Source of the DNA: Syntrophomonadaceae bacterium
GTDB lineage: Bacteria > Bacillota > Dethiobacteria > DTU022
DNA: 10,211 nt
Reading direction: 5' to 3'
Assembly: GCA_007126465.1 (NCBI GenBank)
Contig: SLBE01000169.1
Coordinates: forward strand, 1 to 10,211
The notes below the pieces were generated by a model that was given only the letters and a program-made list of their open reading frames with translations, did no database searches and was not told the DNA's origin. Shown in pieces: positions 1 to 6,985 of the stretch; the first letter of the stretch is position 1, and each line of letters opens with the position of its first letter. The position numbers and the translations under genes were made by a program.

Positions 1-80
1 ACATCAAGATGTAACACCATATTGGGGAATACCAGCACCCCCCTTAAAGGCAGTACTGATAATTTTTCTTTATCAGGCAT
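1..80 (-). CDS. lon: ATP-dependent protease Lon, N-terminal fragment (cut by window edge)
   Basis: Reading the minus strand from the ATG at 78-80 gives 26 open codons that run off the window. The peptide begins MPDKEKLSVLPLRG and continues through VLVFPNMVLHLDV. This matches the start of the Lon N-terminal substrate-binding domain, where an LPLRG..VFP..V.PLDVGR pattern is typical. Lon is a cytoplasmic homo-hexameric AAA+ serine protease that degrades misfolded and some regulatory proteins; the ATPase and protease domains lie outside the window. A purine-rich AAGGTGG (complement of 90-96) sits 9 bases before the ATG and fits a ribosome binding site. The gene lies 115 bases after clpX on the same strand, and tig-clpP-clpX-lon is a common order in Gram-positive bacteria. 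The fragment is short, so the call rests on the motif plus the context. Confidence 0.85.
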   Translation of the reverse strand, partial: MPDKEKLSVLPLRGVLVFPNMVLHLD

Positions 81-195
81 AACAAGAAACCACCTTCCTG
101 TAAAAGTTAAAGCGAGAAGCTTTGATTAGAATTATTCGCTTCCCGCCTATTTATCCCTTTTTGATTATGTCGTCCAGGCAATAATAAGCCAGGCC

Positions 196-1458
196 TTAAG
201 CGCTTTCTTCTTTCTTCTTGCGCTTGTTATTCTTTGTAACCAGTATCGGGCTCTCTCCATTGGCCACTACTTCCCTGGTGATAATGCATCTTTCTATATC
301 GTCCCTGGATGGCAGGTCATACATAACGTCGAGCAGGGTTTCTTCCATGATAGCCCGAAGGCCCCTGGCTCCTGTATTTCTATTCATTGCTTCCTCGGCA
401 ATAGCCTGCAGGCAGTTATCCTTCAATTCCAGGGTCACACCATCAATCTCGAAGATTTTCTCATACTGTTTGACAAGTGCGTTACGAGGCTCTTTCAGGA
501 TACGGACAAAAGCCTCGATATCAAGTGTATCAAGAGTAGCGATAACAGGGATCCTGCCGACAAATTCGGGAATTAAACCATATTTTAGCAAGTCCTGGGG
601 CAGAACCAGTTTTAAAACATCGCCCAGGTTACTATCATCACTGGTCATAACATCAGCACCGAAGCCGATCCCCTTATTGCCTACCCGGTTTTGAATGATT
701 TTTTCCAGACCGTCGAAAGCACCTCCACAGATGAAAAGAATATCCGTGGTGTCTATTTGCATAAATTCCTGGTGCGGGTGCTTACGGCCGCCCTGGGGCG
801 GAACACTTGCTACGGTGCCTTCGAGAATTTTTAATAAAGCCTGCTGGACACCTTCCCCTGAAACATCCCTGGTTATGGAAGGGTTATCAGTCTTGCGGGC
901 TATTTTGTCAATTTCATCAATATAAATTATCCCTTTCTCCGCTTTTTCCAGGTCATAGTCTGCAGCCTGGATCAGCTTTAAAAGGATGTTTTCCACATCT
1001 TCGCCGACATAACCGGCTTCCGTCAACGAGGTAGCGTCGGCTATGGCAAAGGGAACATTTAAAATCCTGGCCAGGGTTTGTGCCAGCAGCGTTTTACCAA
1101 CCCCGGTCGGACCGATCAGGACAATATTGCTCTTCTGCAGTTCCACGTCTTCCACTTTCTGGCTGGCATTAACCCTTTTATAGTGGTTATATACCGCCAC
1201 GGAAAGGCTCTTCTTGGCTGCTTCCTGACCAATAACATACTGGTCAAGCACTTCATTGATATCATGGGGGTTAGGTAGTTCAACCTGCCCCAGTTCAGTC
1301 TCTTCACCAATTTCTTCTTCAATAATCTCGTTGCAGAGCTCAATGCACTCATCGCAGATATAAACCCCCGGGCCGGCTACCAGCTTGCGAACCTGTTCCT
1401 GGGTTTTCCCGCAAAATGAACACTTCAAGTGTCCTTTTTCTTCGTTAAACTTAAACAT
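196..1458 (-). CDS. clpX: ATP-dependent Clp protease ATP-binding subunit ClpX
   Basis: ClpX is the AAA+ unfoldase that recognises tagged or damaged proteins, unfolds them with ATP and threads them into the ClpP chamber in the cytoplasm. The protein is 420 residues, normal for the family. The N-terminal zinc-binding domain has cysteines at 13, 16, 35 and 38. Walker A (GPTGVGKT) is at 116-123, the aromatic pore loop GYVG at 149-152 and Walker B with DEID ends at 184. The ClpP-docking loop IGF is at 264-266, an arginine finger lies in FVGRIPV (R302) and sensor 2 in GARGLR (363-368). All key residues are present, so the protein should be active. The C-terminus ends in a lysine-rich stretch. The ATG at 1456-1458 is preceded by GAGGTG about 10 bases upstream. 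The gene begins 37 bases after clpP and probably has both read-through and its own promoter. Confidence 0.98.
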   Translation of the reverse strand: MFKFNEEKGHLKCSFCGKTQEQVRKLVAGPGVYICDECIELCNEIIEEEIGEETELGQVELPNPHDINEVLDQYVIGQEAAKKSLSVAVYNHYKRVNASQKVEDVELQKSNIVLIGPTGVGKTLLAQTLARILNVPFAIADATSLTEAGYVGEDVENILLKLIQAADYDLEKAEKGIIYIDEIDKIARKTDNPSITRDVSGEGVQQALLKILEGTVASVPPQGGRKHPHQEFMQIDTTDILFICGGAFDGLEKIIQNRVGNKGIGFGADVMTSDDSNLGDVLKLVLPQDLLKYGLIPEFVGRIPVIATLDTLDIEAFVRILKEPRNALVKQYEKIFEIDGVTLELKDNCLQAIAEEAMNRNTGARGLRAIMEETLLDVMYDLPSRDDIERCIITREVVANGESPILVTKNNKRKKKEESA

Positions 1459-1513
1459 AGGGAGATATCACCTCGTCTCCAATAAATTATACTCATTAAC
1501 TCCTGTTACTCAA
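1459..1513 (-). promoter_or_regulatory. Candidate clpX promoter and leader hairpin
   Basis: On the minus strand a TTGAGT (complement of 1508-1513) is followed after 16 bases by a perfect TATAAT (complement of 1486-1491). It overlaps the last codons of clpP and would start transcription near 1479, giving a leader of about 20 bases before clpX. Within that leader GGAGA (complement of 1476-1480) can pair with TCTCC (complement of 1461-1465). The ribosome binding site GAGGTG would lie in the loop. The promoter is supported by the match to sigma-A consensus only. The hairpin stem is just 5 bp and may have no role. Confidence 0.45.
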
Positions 1514-2083
1514 TATTTCGTCAATCAGGCCATAATTCAAAGTCTCATCGGCTGACATAAAGAAATCACGGTCAGTATCTTTAGCAATTGTATCAACCGG
1601 CTGACCGGTATGATCTGCCAGGATCTCATTTAAAGTCTGCCGGATTCTCAGAATTTCCCTGGCATGAATATCAATATCAACAGCCTGACCCTGGGCTCCA
1701 CCCATTGGCTGGTGCAGCATTATCCTGGAATTAGGCAGGGCGAAACGTTTGCCTTTTTCTCCTGCAGCCAGCAGGATTGCCCCAAAGCTGGCAGCAAGGC
1801 CAACACAAATTGTTGAAACGGCAGGCTTAACATAACGCATTGTATCATAAATAGCCATGCCTGCATAAACTGAGCCGCCCGGTGAATTAATATACAGGTT
1901 GATATCTTTCTTGGGATCTTCCGACTCCAGGAAAAGCATCTGGGCAACAATCAGGTTGGCAACATTATCATCAATCGCGCTTCCCAAAAAAACTATCCGA
2001 TCTTTTAATAAGCGCGAGTATATATCATACGCTCTTTCGCCACGACTGGTCTGTTCTACAACCATCGGCACTAAAACACTCAT
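1496..2083 (-). CDS. clpP: ATP-dependent Clp protease proteolytic subunit ClpP
   Basis: ClpP is the tetradecameric serine protease chamber that degrades substrates delivered by ClpX or other Clp ATPases in the cytoplasm. The protein is 195 residues, the usual length. The catalytic triad is visible as S99 in the AASFGA motif, H124 in MLHQP and D173 in DTDRD. The NSPGGSV oxyanion region is at 66-72. The residue after the catalytic serine is Phe where Met is more common; this should be tolerated. The start is well defined: AAGGAGGT (complement of 2091-2098) lies 7 bases before the ATG. It sits between tig and clpX on the same strand, as in many Gram-positive genomes, so it is expected to partner the adjacent ClpX. 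No CtsR-type direct repeat (GGTCAAA) was found by eye in its upstream region. Confidence 0.98.
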   Translation of the reverse strand: MSVLVPMVVEQTSRGERAYDIYSRLLKDRIVFLGSAIDDNVANLIVAQMLFLESEDPKKDINLYINSPGGSVYAGMAIYDTMRYVKPAVSTICVGLAASFGAILLAAGEKGKRFALPNSRIMLHQPMGGAQGQAVDIDIHAREILRIRQTLNEILADHTGQPVDTIAKDTDRDFFMSADETLNYGLIDEILSNRS

Positions 2084-2202
2084 TTACTTTACCTCCTTAT
2101 ATTTACATGTTAAATTTTCATACAAACCATCTTAAGTGCAAATTTTTTTTTTGATCCTTACAGAATTCCTCTAAAATTATTTATTCTGAACCTTCCACTT
2201 CT

Positions 2203-2231
2203 ATTATACTACTATTCGTCACTTTCCTGAA
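2203..2231 (-). promoter_or_regulatory. Candidate clpP promoter at the tig/clpP junction
   Basis: A perfect TATAAT (complement of 2203-2208) lies just after the tig stop codon, with a weak -35 (TTCAGG, complement of 2226-2231) 17 bases upstream inside the end of tig. The 128-base gap between tig and clpP also holds a run of ten T (2143-2152) and a weak 6-bp hairpin (2161-2166 with 2183-2188). Neither resembles a clear minus-strand terminator, so tig read-through into clpP is also possible. Confidence 0.3.
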
Positions 2232-3600
2232 CAGCATTTCCTTTTTCTGTTTCGTCTTGCTTTTCTTCTGCTTCTTTCTTTTCTTCTGCTTCTTTATCTT
2301 CTTTTTTAACCATGGTTATACTGGCTTCTTCGACCATTAGATCTATAACCTGGCGAATCCTCAGTTCTTCTTTCATGACCGGTATGCGGCCCTGCTTCTC
2401 TAAAATATCGCGAATCCTATCCGTTTCATCGTTATAGCTATCTGCTATTTCTTTTATCTTTTCATCTAATTCGCTATCTTCAACAGTGAACCCTTCTTTT
2501 TTTGCTATTGCATCTAAAACCAGGTTAGCCTTTGTCCGCTCTTCTGCTTCTTCTCGCCTGTCTTCGCGCAGCTCTTCCCTGGTTTTGCCTGATAATTGCA
2601 GGAATTGATCAAGTTCCATGCCCTGGTAACGCAGGTAGTTCTCAAGATCGCCGATCAGCCTGTCAATCTGCCTCTCAACCAGGGTCTGTGGTGGTTCAAC
2701 CGTAGATGCAGCTGCAACCTGTTCAATCAAAGATTCTTCTAACTTGTTTTTCGACTGCTCTTCAGCATTTTTAAGCAGTTTTTCCTTTAGGTCTGTTTTC
2801 ATTTCATCTATGGTCTCAAATTCACTGATCTCCTGGATAAACTCATCATTAAGCTCAGGTAGCTGCTTTTCTTTAATCTGCTTAACTTTTACCTTAAAGA
2901 CAGCATCCTTGCCGGCAATATCATCCTTGCGATAATTGTCCGGGAACTTAACATTTACTTCTCTTTCTTCATCAACTCCGGCACCGATCAGCTGTTCCTC
3001 AAAACCGGGAATAAAAGATTTTGAACCAATCTCCAGCTGATGGTTTTCAGCTTCGCCGCCTTCAAATGGCTCACCATCTACAAATCCCTGAAAGTCTATC
3101 GAAACCAGGTCGCCGTCCTTAACTTCGCCATCTTCCTTTGGCACAAGCCTGGCATTTTGTTCCCGGAGCATGTAAAGATGGTGATCTACCTGAAGATCGT
3201 CTATTTCCACTTCTTCCTTCTCTGCTTCCAGGCCCCTGTATTCACCAAGTTCCACTTCAGGTATTACTTCAACTTTTGCTTTAAACAGGAGCGGTTTGCC
3301 CTTTTCCATTTGGACCAGCTCAAATTCAGGGTTTCCGACCGGATCAACATCCCCTTCCCTTATTGCTTCTTCGTAAGCAGGGGGAACGAGGATTTCCAGG
3401 GCTTCCTCATGGAGTATTTCCGGGCCGAACCGTGACTCTAAAATACGCCGGGGAACTTTTCCCTTTCGAAAGCCTGGCAGGTTAACATCTTTAACAACCT
3501 TATGATAAGCCTTGCCCAGGGCTGTATCGACGTCAGGCTCGGGAACCTCTATCTCCAATTCAATTTTTGTACTCTCTATCTGTTCCTTATTTTTTAACAT
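2212..3600 (-). CDS. tig: Trigger factor, ribosome-associated chaperone and peptidyl-prolyl isomerase
   Basis: Trigger factor binds the ribosome exit tunnel and shields nascent chains; it also has prolyl isomerase activity. The protein is 462 residues, somewhat longer than the usual 430 or so. The N-terminal domain carries the ribosome-binding signature GFRKGKVPR (43-51) and a FGP element after it. The FKBP-like isomerase domain spans roughly 150-245 (DGDLVSIDFQGFVDG through FKVKVKQIKEK). The remainder is the helical C-terminal chaperone domain. The extra length is a highly charged Lys/Glu tail of about 31 residues (432-462). It contains a duplicated KEAEEK unit and looks disordered. The start is supported by AAGGAGAGGG (complement of 3606-3615) just before the ATG. 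It heads the tig-clpP-clpX-lon run, placing folding and degradation functions together. Confidence 0.97.
   Translation of the reverse strand: MLKNKEQIESTKIELEIEVPEPDVDTALGKAYHKVVKDVNLPGFRKGKVPRRILESRFGPEILHEEALEILVPPAYEEAIREGDVDPVGNPEFELVQMEKGKPLLFKAKVEVIPEVELGEYRGLEAEKEEVEIDDLQVDHHLYMLREQNARLVPKEDGEVKDGDLVSIDFQGFVDGEPFEGGEAENHQLEIGSKSFIPGFEEQLIGAGVDEEREVNVKFPDNYRKDDIAGKDAVFKVKVKQIKEKQLPELNDEFIQEISEFETIDEMKTDLKEKLLKNAEEQSKNKLEESLIEQVAAASTVEPPQTLVERQIDRLIGDLENYLRYQGMELDQFLQLSGKTREELREDRREEAEERTKANLVLDAIAKKEGFTVEDSELDEKIKEIADSYNDETDRIRDILEKQGRIPVMKEELRIRQVIDLMVEEASITMVKKEDKEAEEKKEAEEKQDETEKGNAVQESDE
2260..2295 (-). repeat. Perfect 18-bp tandem duplication inside the tig tail
   Basis: The plus-strand unit CTTTTCTTCTGCTTCTTT occurs twice in direct tandem (2260-2277 and 2278-2295) without a mismatch. 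It is in frame and encodes KEAEEK twice in the acidic/basic C-terminal tail of trigger factor. It is probably a slippage or unequal-crossing duplication in a low-complexity stretch. Confidence 0.9.
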
Positions 3601-3634
3601 TTATACCCTCTCCTTACCATTTCGAGTCGATCAT

Positions 3635-3660
3635 AATAAAAACGCCTTTAGTACAGGCGT
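3635..3660 (-). terminator. Terminator-like hairpin in the tig leader
   Basis: On the minus strand ACGCCT (complement of 3655-3660) and AGGCGT (complement of 3642-3647) form a 6-bp stem with a 7-base loop. Five T and then ATTATG follow, the layout of an intrinsic terminator. No gene lies upstream on this strand. The hairpin could therefore attenuate tig transcription, stop antisense transcription from the fadR side, or be a chance overlap with a promoter. TTGACG (complement of 3658-3663) and TATTAT (complement of 3633-3638, 19-base spacer) overlap the same bases. Confidence 0.45.
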
Positions 3661-3674
3661 CAAATAGCAATTAT

Positions 3675-3703
3675 ATATTACCATAGAAAGATTATCCTTA
3701 CAA
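3675..3703 (-). promoter_or_regulatory. tig: Candidate tig promoter
   Basis: TTGTAA (complement of 3698-3703) and TAATAT (complement of 3675-3680) are separated by 17 bases on the minus strand, in an AT-rich stretch about 70 bases upstream of tig. Transcription would begin near 3668, just ahead of the terminator-like hairpin at 3642-3660. A second possible promoter overlaps that hairpin, so the assignment is uncertain. The rest of the tig-fadR intergenic region (3704-3842) is AT-rich with no convincing gene. Confidence 0.4.
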
Positions 3704-3842
3704 CAATAATCAAAAATTGCATTTATCTTTCTTGTTGCCGGTAAAATAATCATAACAAAGAAAGAATTATATCCTGTGCATACCTGTAATTTCCGACTCC
3801 TATCGGCCTTTAGTAGTAGTTCCAAAATAATTGCGATAAATG

Positions 3843-3871
3843 TTGATTATTATCTCAAAAAAGTATACAAT
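3843..3871 (+). promoter_or_regulatory. Promoter of the fadR-fadN-fadA operon
   Basis: TTGATT at 3843-3848 and TACAAT at 3866-3871 are separated by exactly 17 bases and match the sigma-A consensus well (4/6 and 5/6). Transcription should start around 3878, which lies inside the FadR-like palindrome. This placement makes the ATG at 3880 an unlikely translation start. Confidence 0.75.
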
Positions 3872-3876
3872 AGAAG

Positions 3877-3894
3877 CGAATGAGCCTTCATTCA
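3877..3894 (+). promoter_or_regulatory. FadR-type operator (palindrome)
   Basis: The sequence CGAATGA-GCCT-TCATTCA is an inverted repeat with 7-base half sites and a 4-base spacer; 6 of the 7 arm pairs are perfect. From memory, the Bacillus FadR (YsiA) operator consensus is TGAATGA-N4-TCATTCA, and only the first base differs here. It covers the predicted transcription start of the adjacent fadR-like gene, a position suited to repression by blocking RNA polymerase. No second copy was seen elsewhere in the window, including the fadR/fadN gap. Confidence 0.8.
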
Positions 3895-3900
3895 TTTTTC

Positions 3901-3908
3901 GGGAGGGG
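3901..3908 (+). promoter_or_regulatory. Ribosome binding site that selects the TTG start of fadR
   Basis: GGGAGGGG ends 4 bases before the TTG at 3913, with its GGAGG core 6 bases from it. No ribosome binding site precedes the in-frame ATG at 3880, which falls within the operator at the expected transcript 5' end. The TTG start is therefore preferred. Confidence 0.75.
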
Positions 3909-3912
3909 TAAA

Positions 3913-4494
3913 TTGGCCAAGCGCAGCGGAGAAAAATTTCATGATATTCTTGAAGCCGCAGTAAAAACTTTTGCCCAGACCGGATACCACCGGACCCGGG
4001 TAGCTGATATTGCCCGCGAAGCCGGAGTGGCCGACGGCACCGTATATATATACTTCGAAAACAAGGAAGACATCCTGGTTTCCCTCTTCCAGGATTTGAT
4101 GATCCGCTTTGTAGACGATCTATGCAGCGAGCTGATCCAGTGTGGAGATGCCAACGAAAAGCTAAAAGCAATTATCTCTTATCACTTAACCACGCTTGGC
4201 AACCGGCCGGAACAGGCCAAAGTTACCCAGATAGAGTTAAGGCAGATTGACCAGACTATCAATGAAGGTATTTCCAAGCCGCTGAAAGGATACTTTAACT
4301 TATTGGAGGAGGTGATTGAAGAGGGCAAAGAGCAGGGCCTCTATCGTAAAGAGCTTGATACGAGAACTGCCAGAAAGGTCATCTTTGGAGGCATAGACGA
4401 GGTGGTCACCTGCTGGGTCATGTCCGGCAAACCATACAGCCTGGCAGCCTTAAGCGATTCTGTTTATGGCATACTGGTTAGAGGTCTGCGGTAA
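3913..4494 (+). CDS. fadR: TetR-family fatty-acid degradation regulator, FadR-like
   Basis: This is predicted to be a dimeric DNA-binding repressor of beta-oxidation genes that is released by long-chain acyl-CoA, as known for Gram-positive FadR. From the TTG start it has 193 residues, the family's usual size. The TetR helix-turn-helix spans about 29-48 (RVADIAREAGVADGTVYIYF), followed by NKEDIL. The ligand domain carries features I associate with Bacillus FadR: TQIELRQ (105-111), a YFNLLEEVIEEG helix and the C-terminal IFGGIDEVVTCWVM block. The longer reading from ATG 3880 would add 11 residues encoded by the operator and is disfavoured. The gene lies 65 bases before fadN on the same strand, with its own operator at its promoter, so autoregulation is likely. 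A TATAAT at 4497-4502 with only a weak -35 might give fadN some independent transcription. The acyl-CoA ligand is inferred from the family. Confidence 0.88.
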   Translation: MAKRSGEKFHDILEAAVKTFAQTGYHRTRVADIAREAGVADGTVYIYFENKEDILVSLFQDLMIRFVDDLCSELIQCGDANEKLKAIISYHLTTLGNRPEQAKVTQIELRQIDQTINEGISKPLKGYFNLLEEVIEEGKEQGLYRKELDTRTARKVIFGGIDEVVTCWVMSGKPYSLAALSDSVYGILVRGLR

Positions 4495-4559
4495 CTTATA
4501 ATTTACTATCATTTAAGTTGTAAAGTAATGTTTAAATTTAGTCATAAGGAGGTATTTTA

Positions 4560-6968
4560 ATGGCCGTAAAAGAAATAAGGAAAGCTGCTGTTCTGGGCGC
4601 CGGGGTTATGGGCGCTACCATAGCCGCTCATTTGGCCAATGTGGGTATTCCATCTTACCTGCTCGATATCGTACCACGTGAACTGACCCCGGAAGAGGAA
4701 AAAAAGGGGCTTACCCTTGAAAGTCCGGAAGTTCGCAACCGCCTTTCGGTAACAGGAAAGCAGGAACTGCTCAAGAACAAACAGAAACCGCTATACAGTG
4801 ACTCGAATATTGACATGATTACTCCCGGCAACTTCGAGGATGACATGGACAAGTTAAAAGATGTCGACTGGGTCATCGAAGTTATCGTCGAGAACATGGA
4901 TATAAAGAAAAAGGTTTTCAAGCAGGTCGAGGAAAACTGGACACCCGGGACAATCGTTTCATCAAACACATCTGGACTTTCAATAAACGAGATGGTTACC
5001 GAAAACTCACCCGAATTTCGCAAATATTTTCTGGGGACCCACTTTTTTAACCCACCACGCTGGATGAAACTCTTAGAGATAATCCCCTGTGAAGACACTT
5101 CGGAAGAAGTTCTCAATTACATGCACCGTTTCTGTGAAAGGGTAGTCGGTAAAGGCGTTGTCTTCGCCAAGGATACTCCCAACTTTATCGCCAACCGCAT
5201 CGGCACCTATGCAATGGTCTATACTATCGACCTGATGCTGGAAAATAACATGACCATTGAACAGGTTGACACCATCACCGGCCCGCCGATGGGCCACCCG
5301 AAGAGTGCTTCTTTCCGGACCCTGGATATGGTCGGTCTTGACACTTTCTGCCACGTGGCGAAAACAGTTTATGACAAAACAGACGATCCAGAAGAAAAAG
5401 AAGTATTCGACGTTCCCGAACTGCTGAACAAGATGGTCGAAAATAAAATGCTCGGTGATAAAACCAAGCAGGGCTTTTACAAGAAAGTCAAGGGAGAAGG
5501 CGGTTCTGAGATACTAACCCTTGACTACGAAAAAATGGAATACAGGCCTAAAGAAAAAGCCCGCTTCGACATCCTGGGCAAAACCAGGCATGAAGAGTTA
5601 AAAGACGGCTACAAAATGCTGGTTGAGTCAGATGACCCCGCCGGTAAGTTTGCCTGGAACCTATCTAAAAAGTTCATGATCTACAGCGCCAAGATGATCC
5701 CGGAAATTTCTGATGACATTGTCAACATTGACCGTGCCATGCGCTGGGGCTTTAACTGGAAGCTCGGTCCCTTTGAATCCTGGGATGTTATTGGAGTCAA
5801 AGAAAGTGTTGAACGGATGAAGAGCGAAGGGGAAACCATCCCTGCCAACGTTGAAGAAATGCTCGCCAAGGGCTTTGAAAGTTTCTACAAGGAAGATGAT
5901 GAAGGCAACCTGACCTACTACTGCTTTGAAACAAAAGACTACAAGCCGGTTCCGATCAGCCCTGAAATTATCAGCCTGCCCGCCCTGAAAAAGCACAGCA
6001 AGCTTATTCTCGGCAATGACGACGGCAGTTTGATCGATCTGGGCGATGGTGTCTGCTGCTTAGAGATGCACAGTCCCAACCAGGCCATTTCTCCACTCTT
6101 TATAGAAGTGACCGGGCAGGCCATAGAAGAAGCAGAGAAAAACTATGTCGGTATGGTTATCGGCAACCAGGAAAACAACTTCTGTGTCGGAGCCAACGTA
6201 GGTTTGATTATGATGATGGCCCAGAGCGGCGATTGGGATATGCTTGAAAACGCAATTAAGACCGGCCAGGATACCATGATGGCCATCAAATACTCAAAAA
6301 TTCCCGTAGTCGGAGCACCCTTCCAGATGACTTTAGGTGGAGGAATGGAAATTGTCCTGCACTGCGACCGCATTCATGCTGCCGGCGATACCTTCATGGG
6401 CCAGGTAGAAATGGGTGTCGGTGTAATTCCCGGCTGGGGTGGAAACAAGGAACTGCTGATCCGCTTTACCGAAGGCCTGCGTGACGATACCAAGGTTGAC
6501 ATGCTGCCTTACGTTCAGAAAGCATTTGAAGCAATTGCCATGGCAACCGTGTCAAACAGCGCCCAGCATGCCAGGGATCTCGGTTTCCTGAGGAAGACTG
6601 ATAATATAACCGTCAACCAGGACTACCTGCTGCATGATGCCAAGAATACCGTGCTGGCCATGGCTTTGGAAGGCTACCAGCCACCTAAGAAAAAACCGAT
6701 CAAGGTTCTTGGTGAATACGGACTGGCCACCTTCAAGACCGGTGTCCAGAACATGCTGTGGGGCGGCTATATTAGTGAGCATGATCAGAAGATCGCTAAC
6801 GAAATTGCCTACGTCCTATGCGGCGGAAACATCAAACCCAATTCGCTTGTCAGTGAGCAGTATCTGCTCGACATAGAACGGGAAGCTTTCCTGCGCCTTG
6901 CCGGCGAAGAAAAGACCCACGAAAGAATCAATGCAATCCTTAGCACTGGTAAGCCATTGAGGAATTAA
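4560..6968 (+). CDS. fadN: 3-hydroxyacyl-CoA dehydrogenase / enoyl-CoA hydratase fusion, FadN type
   Basis: This bifunctional beta-oxidation enzyme hydrates trans-2-enoyl-CoA to 3-hydroxyacyl-CoA and oxidises that with NAD+ to 3-ketoacyl-CoA in the cytoplasm. The 802-residue length is close to Bacillus FadN. The dehydrogenase comes first: NAD-binding GAGVMG at 13-18 with D36 after the second strand, then HFFNPP (161-166) with the catalytic His. The C-terminal dehydrogenase domains run to about 440. The crotonase domain follows (about 490-680), with both catalytic glutamates in place: E597 in GGGMEIV and E617 in GQVEMG. This domain order is the reverse of Escherichia coli FadB and is typical of FadN. 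The start is clear, with AAGGAGG at 4546-4552 seven bases before the ATG. It lies 17 bases ahead of the thiolase, so the two are cotranscribed. No truncation or missing active-site residue was seen. Confidence 0.95.
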   Translation: MAVKEIRKAAVLGAGVMGATIAAHLANVGIPSYLLDIVPRELTPEEEKKGLTLESPEVRNRLSVTGKQELLKNKQKPLYSDSNIDMITPGNFEDDMDKLKDVDWVIEVIVENMDIKKKVFKQVEENWTPGTIVSSNTSGLSINEMVTENSPEFRKYFLGTHFFNPPRWMKLLEIIPCEDTSEEVLNYMHRFCERVVGKGVVFAKDTPNFIANRIGTYAMVYTIDLMLENNMTIEQVDTITGPPMGHPKSASFRTLDMVGLDTFCHVAKTVYDKTDDPEEKEVFDVPELLNKMVENKMLGDKTKQGFYKKVKGEGGSEILTLDYEKMEYRPKEKARFDILGKTRHEELKDGYKMLVESDDPAGKFAWNLSKKFMIYSAKMIPEISDDIVNIDRAMRWGFNWKLGPFESWDVIGVKESVERMKSEGETIPANVEEMLAKGFESFYKEDDEGNLTYYCFETKDYKPVPISPEIISLPALKKHSKLILGNDDGSLIDLGDGVCCLEMHSPNQAISPLFIEVTGQAIEEAEKNYVGMVIGNQENNFCVGANVGLIMMMAQSGDWDMLENAIKTGQDTMMAIKYSKIPVVGAPFQMTLGGGMEIVLHCDRIHAAGDTFMGQVEMGVGVIPGWGGNKELLIRFTEGLRDDTKVDMLPYVQKAFEAIAMATVSNSAQHARDLGFLRKTDNITVNQDYLLHDAKNTVLAMALEGYQPPKKKPIKVLGEYGLATFKTGVQNMLWGGYISEHDQKIANEIAYVLCGGNIKPNSLVSEQYLLDIEREAFLRLAGEEKTHERINAILSTGKPLRN

Positions 6969-6985
6969 AGAAGGAGGTTGAGAGA

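Noticed and set aside
110..141. 6-bp AAGCGA/TCGCTT inverted repeat between clpX and lon
   Set aside because: The loop is long (20 bases) and the following T content on the minus strand is weak, so it is not a convincing terminator.
3644..3815. Direct 10-mer GCCTTTAGTA at 3644-3653 and 3806-3815
   Set aside because: It is short, occurs only twice and is in AT-rich spacer; no element structure surrounds it.
3631..3825. 64-codon minus-strand open frame between tig and fadR
   Set aside because: It relies on a TTG start without a ribosome binding site, overlaps the tig hairpin and candidate promoter, and shows no recognisable domain.
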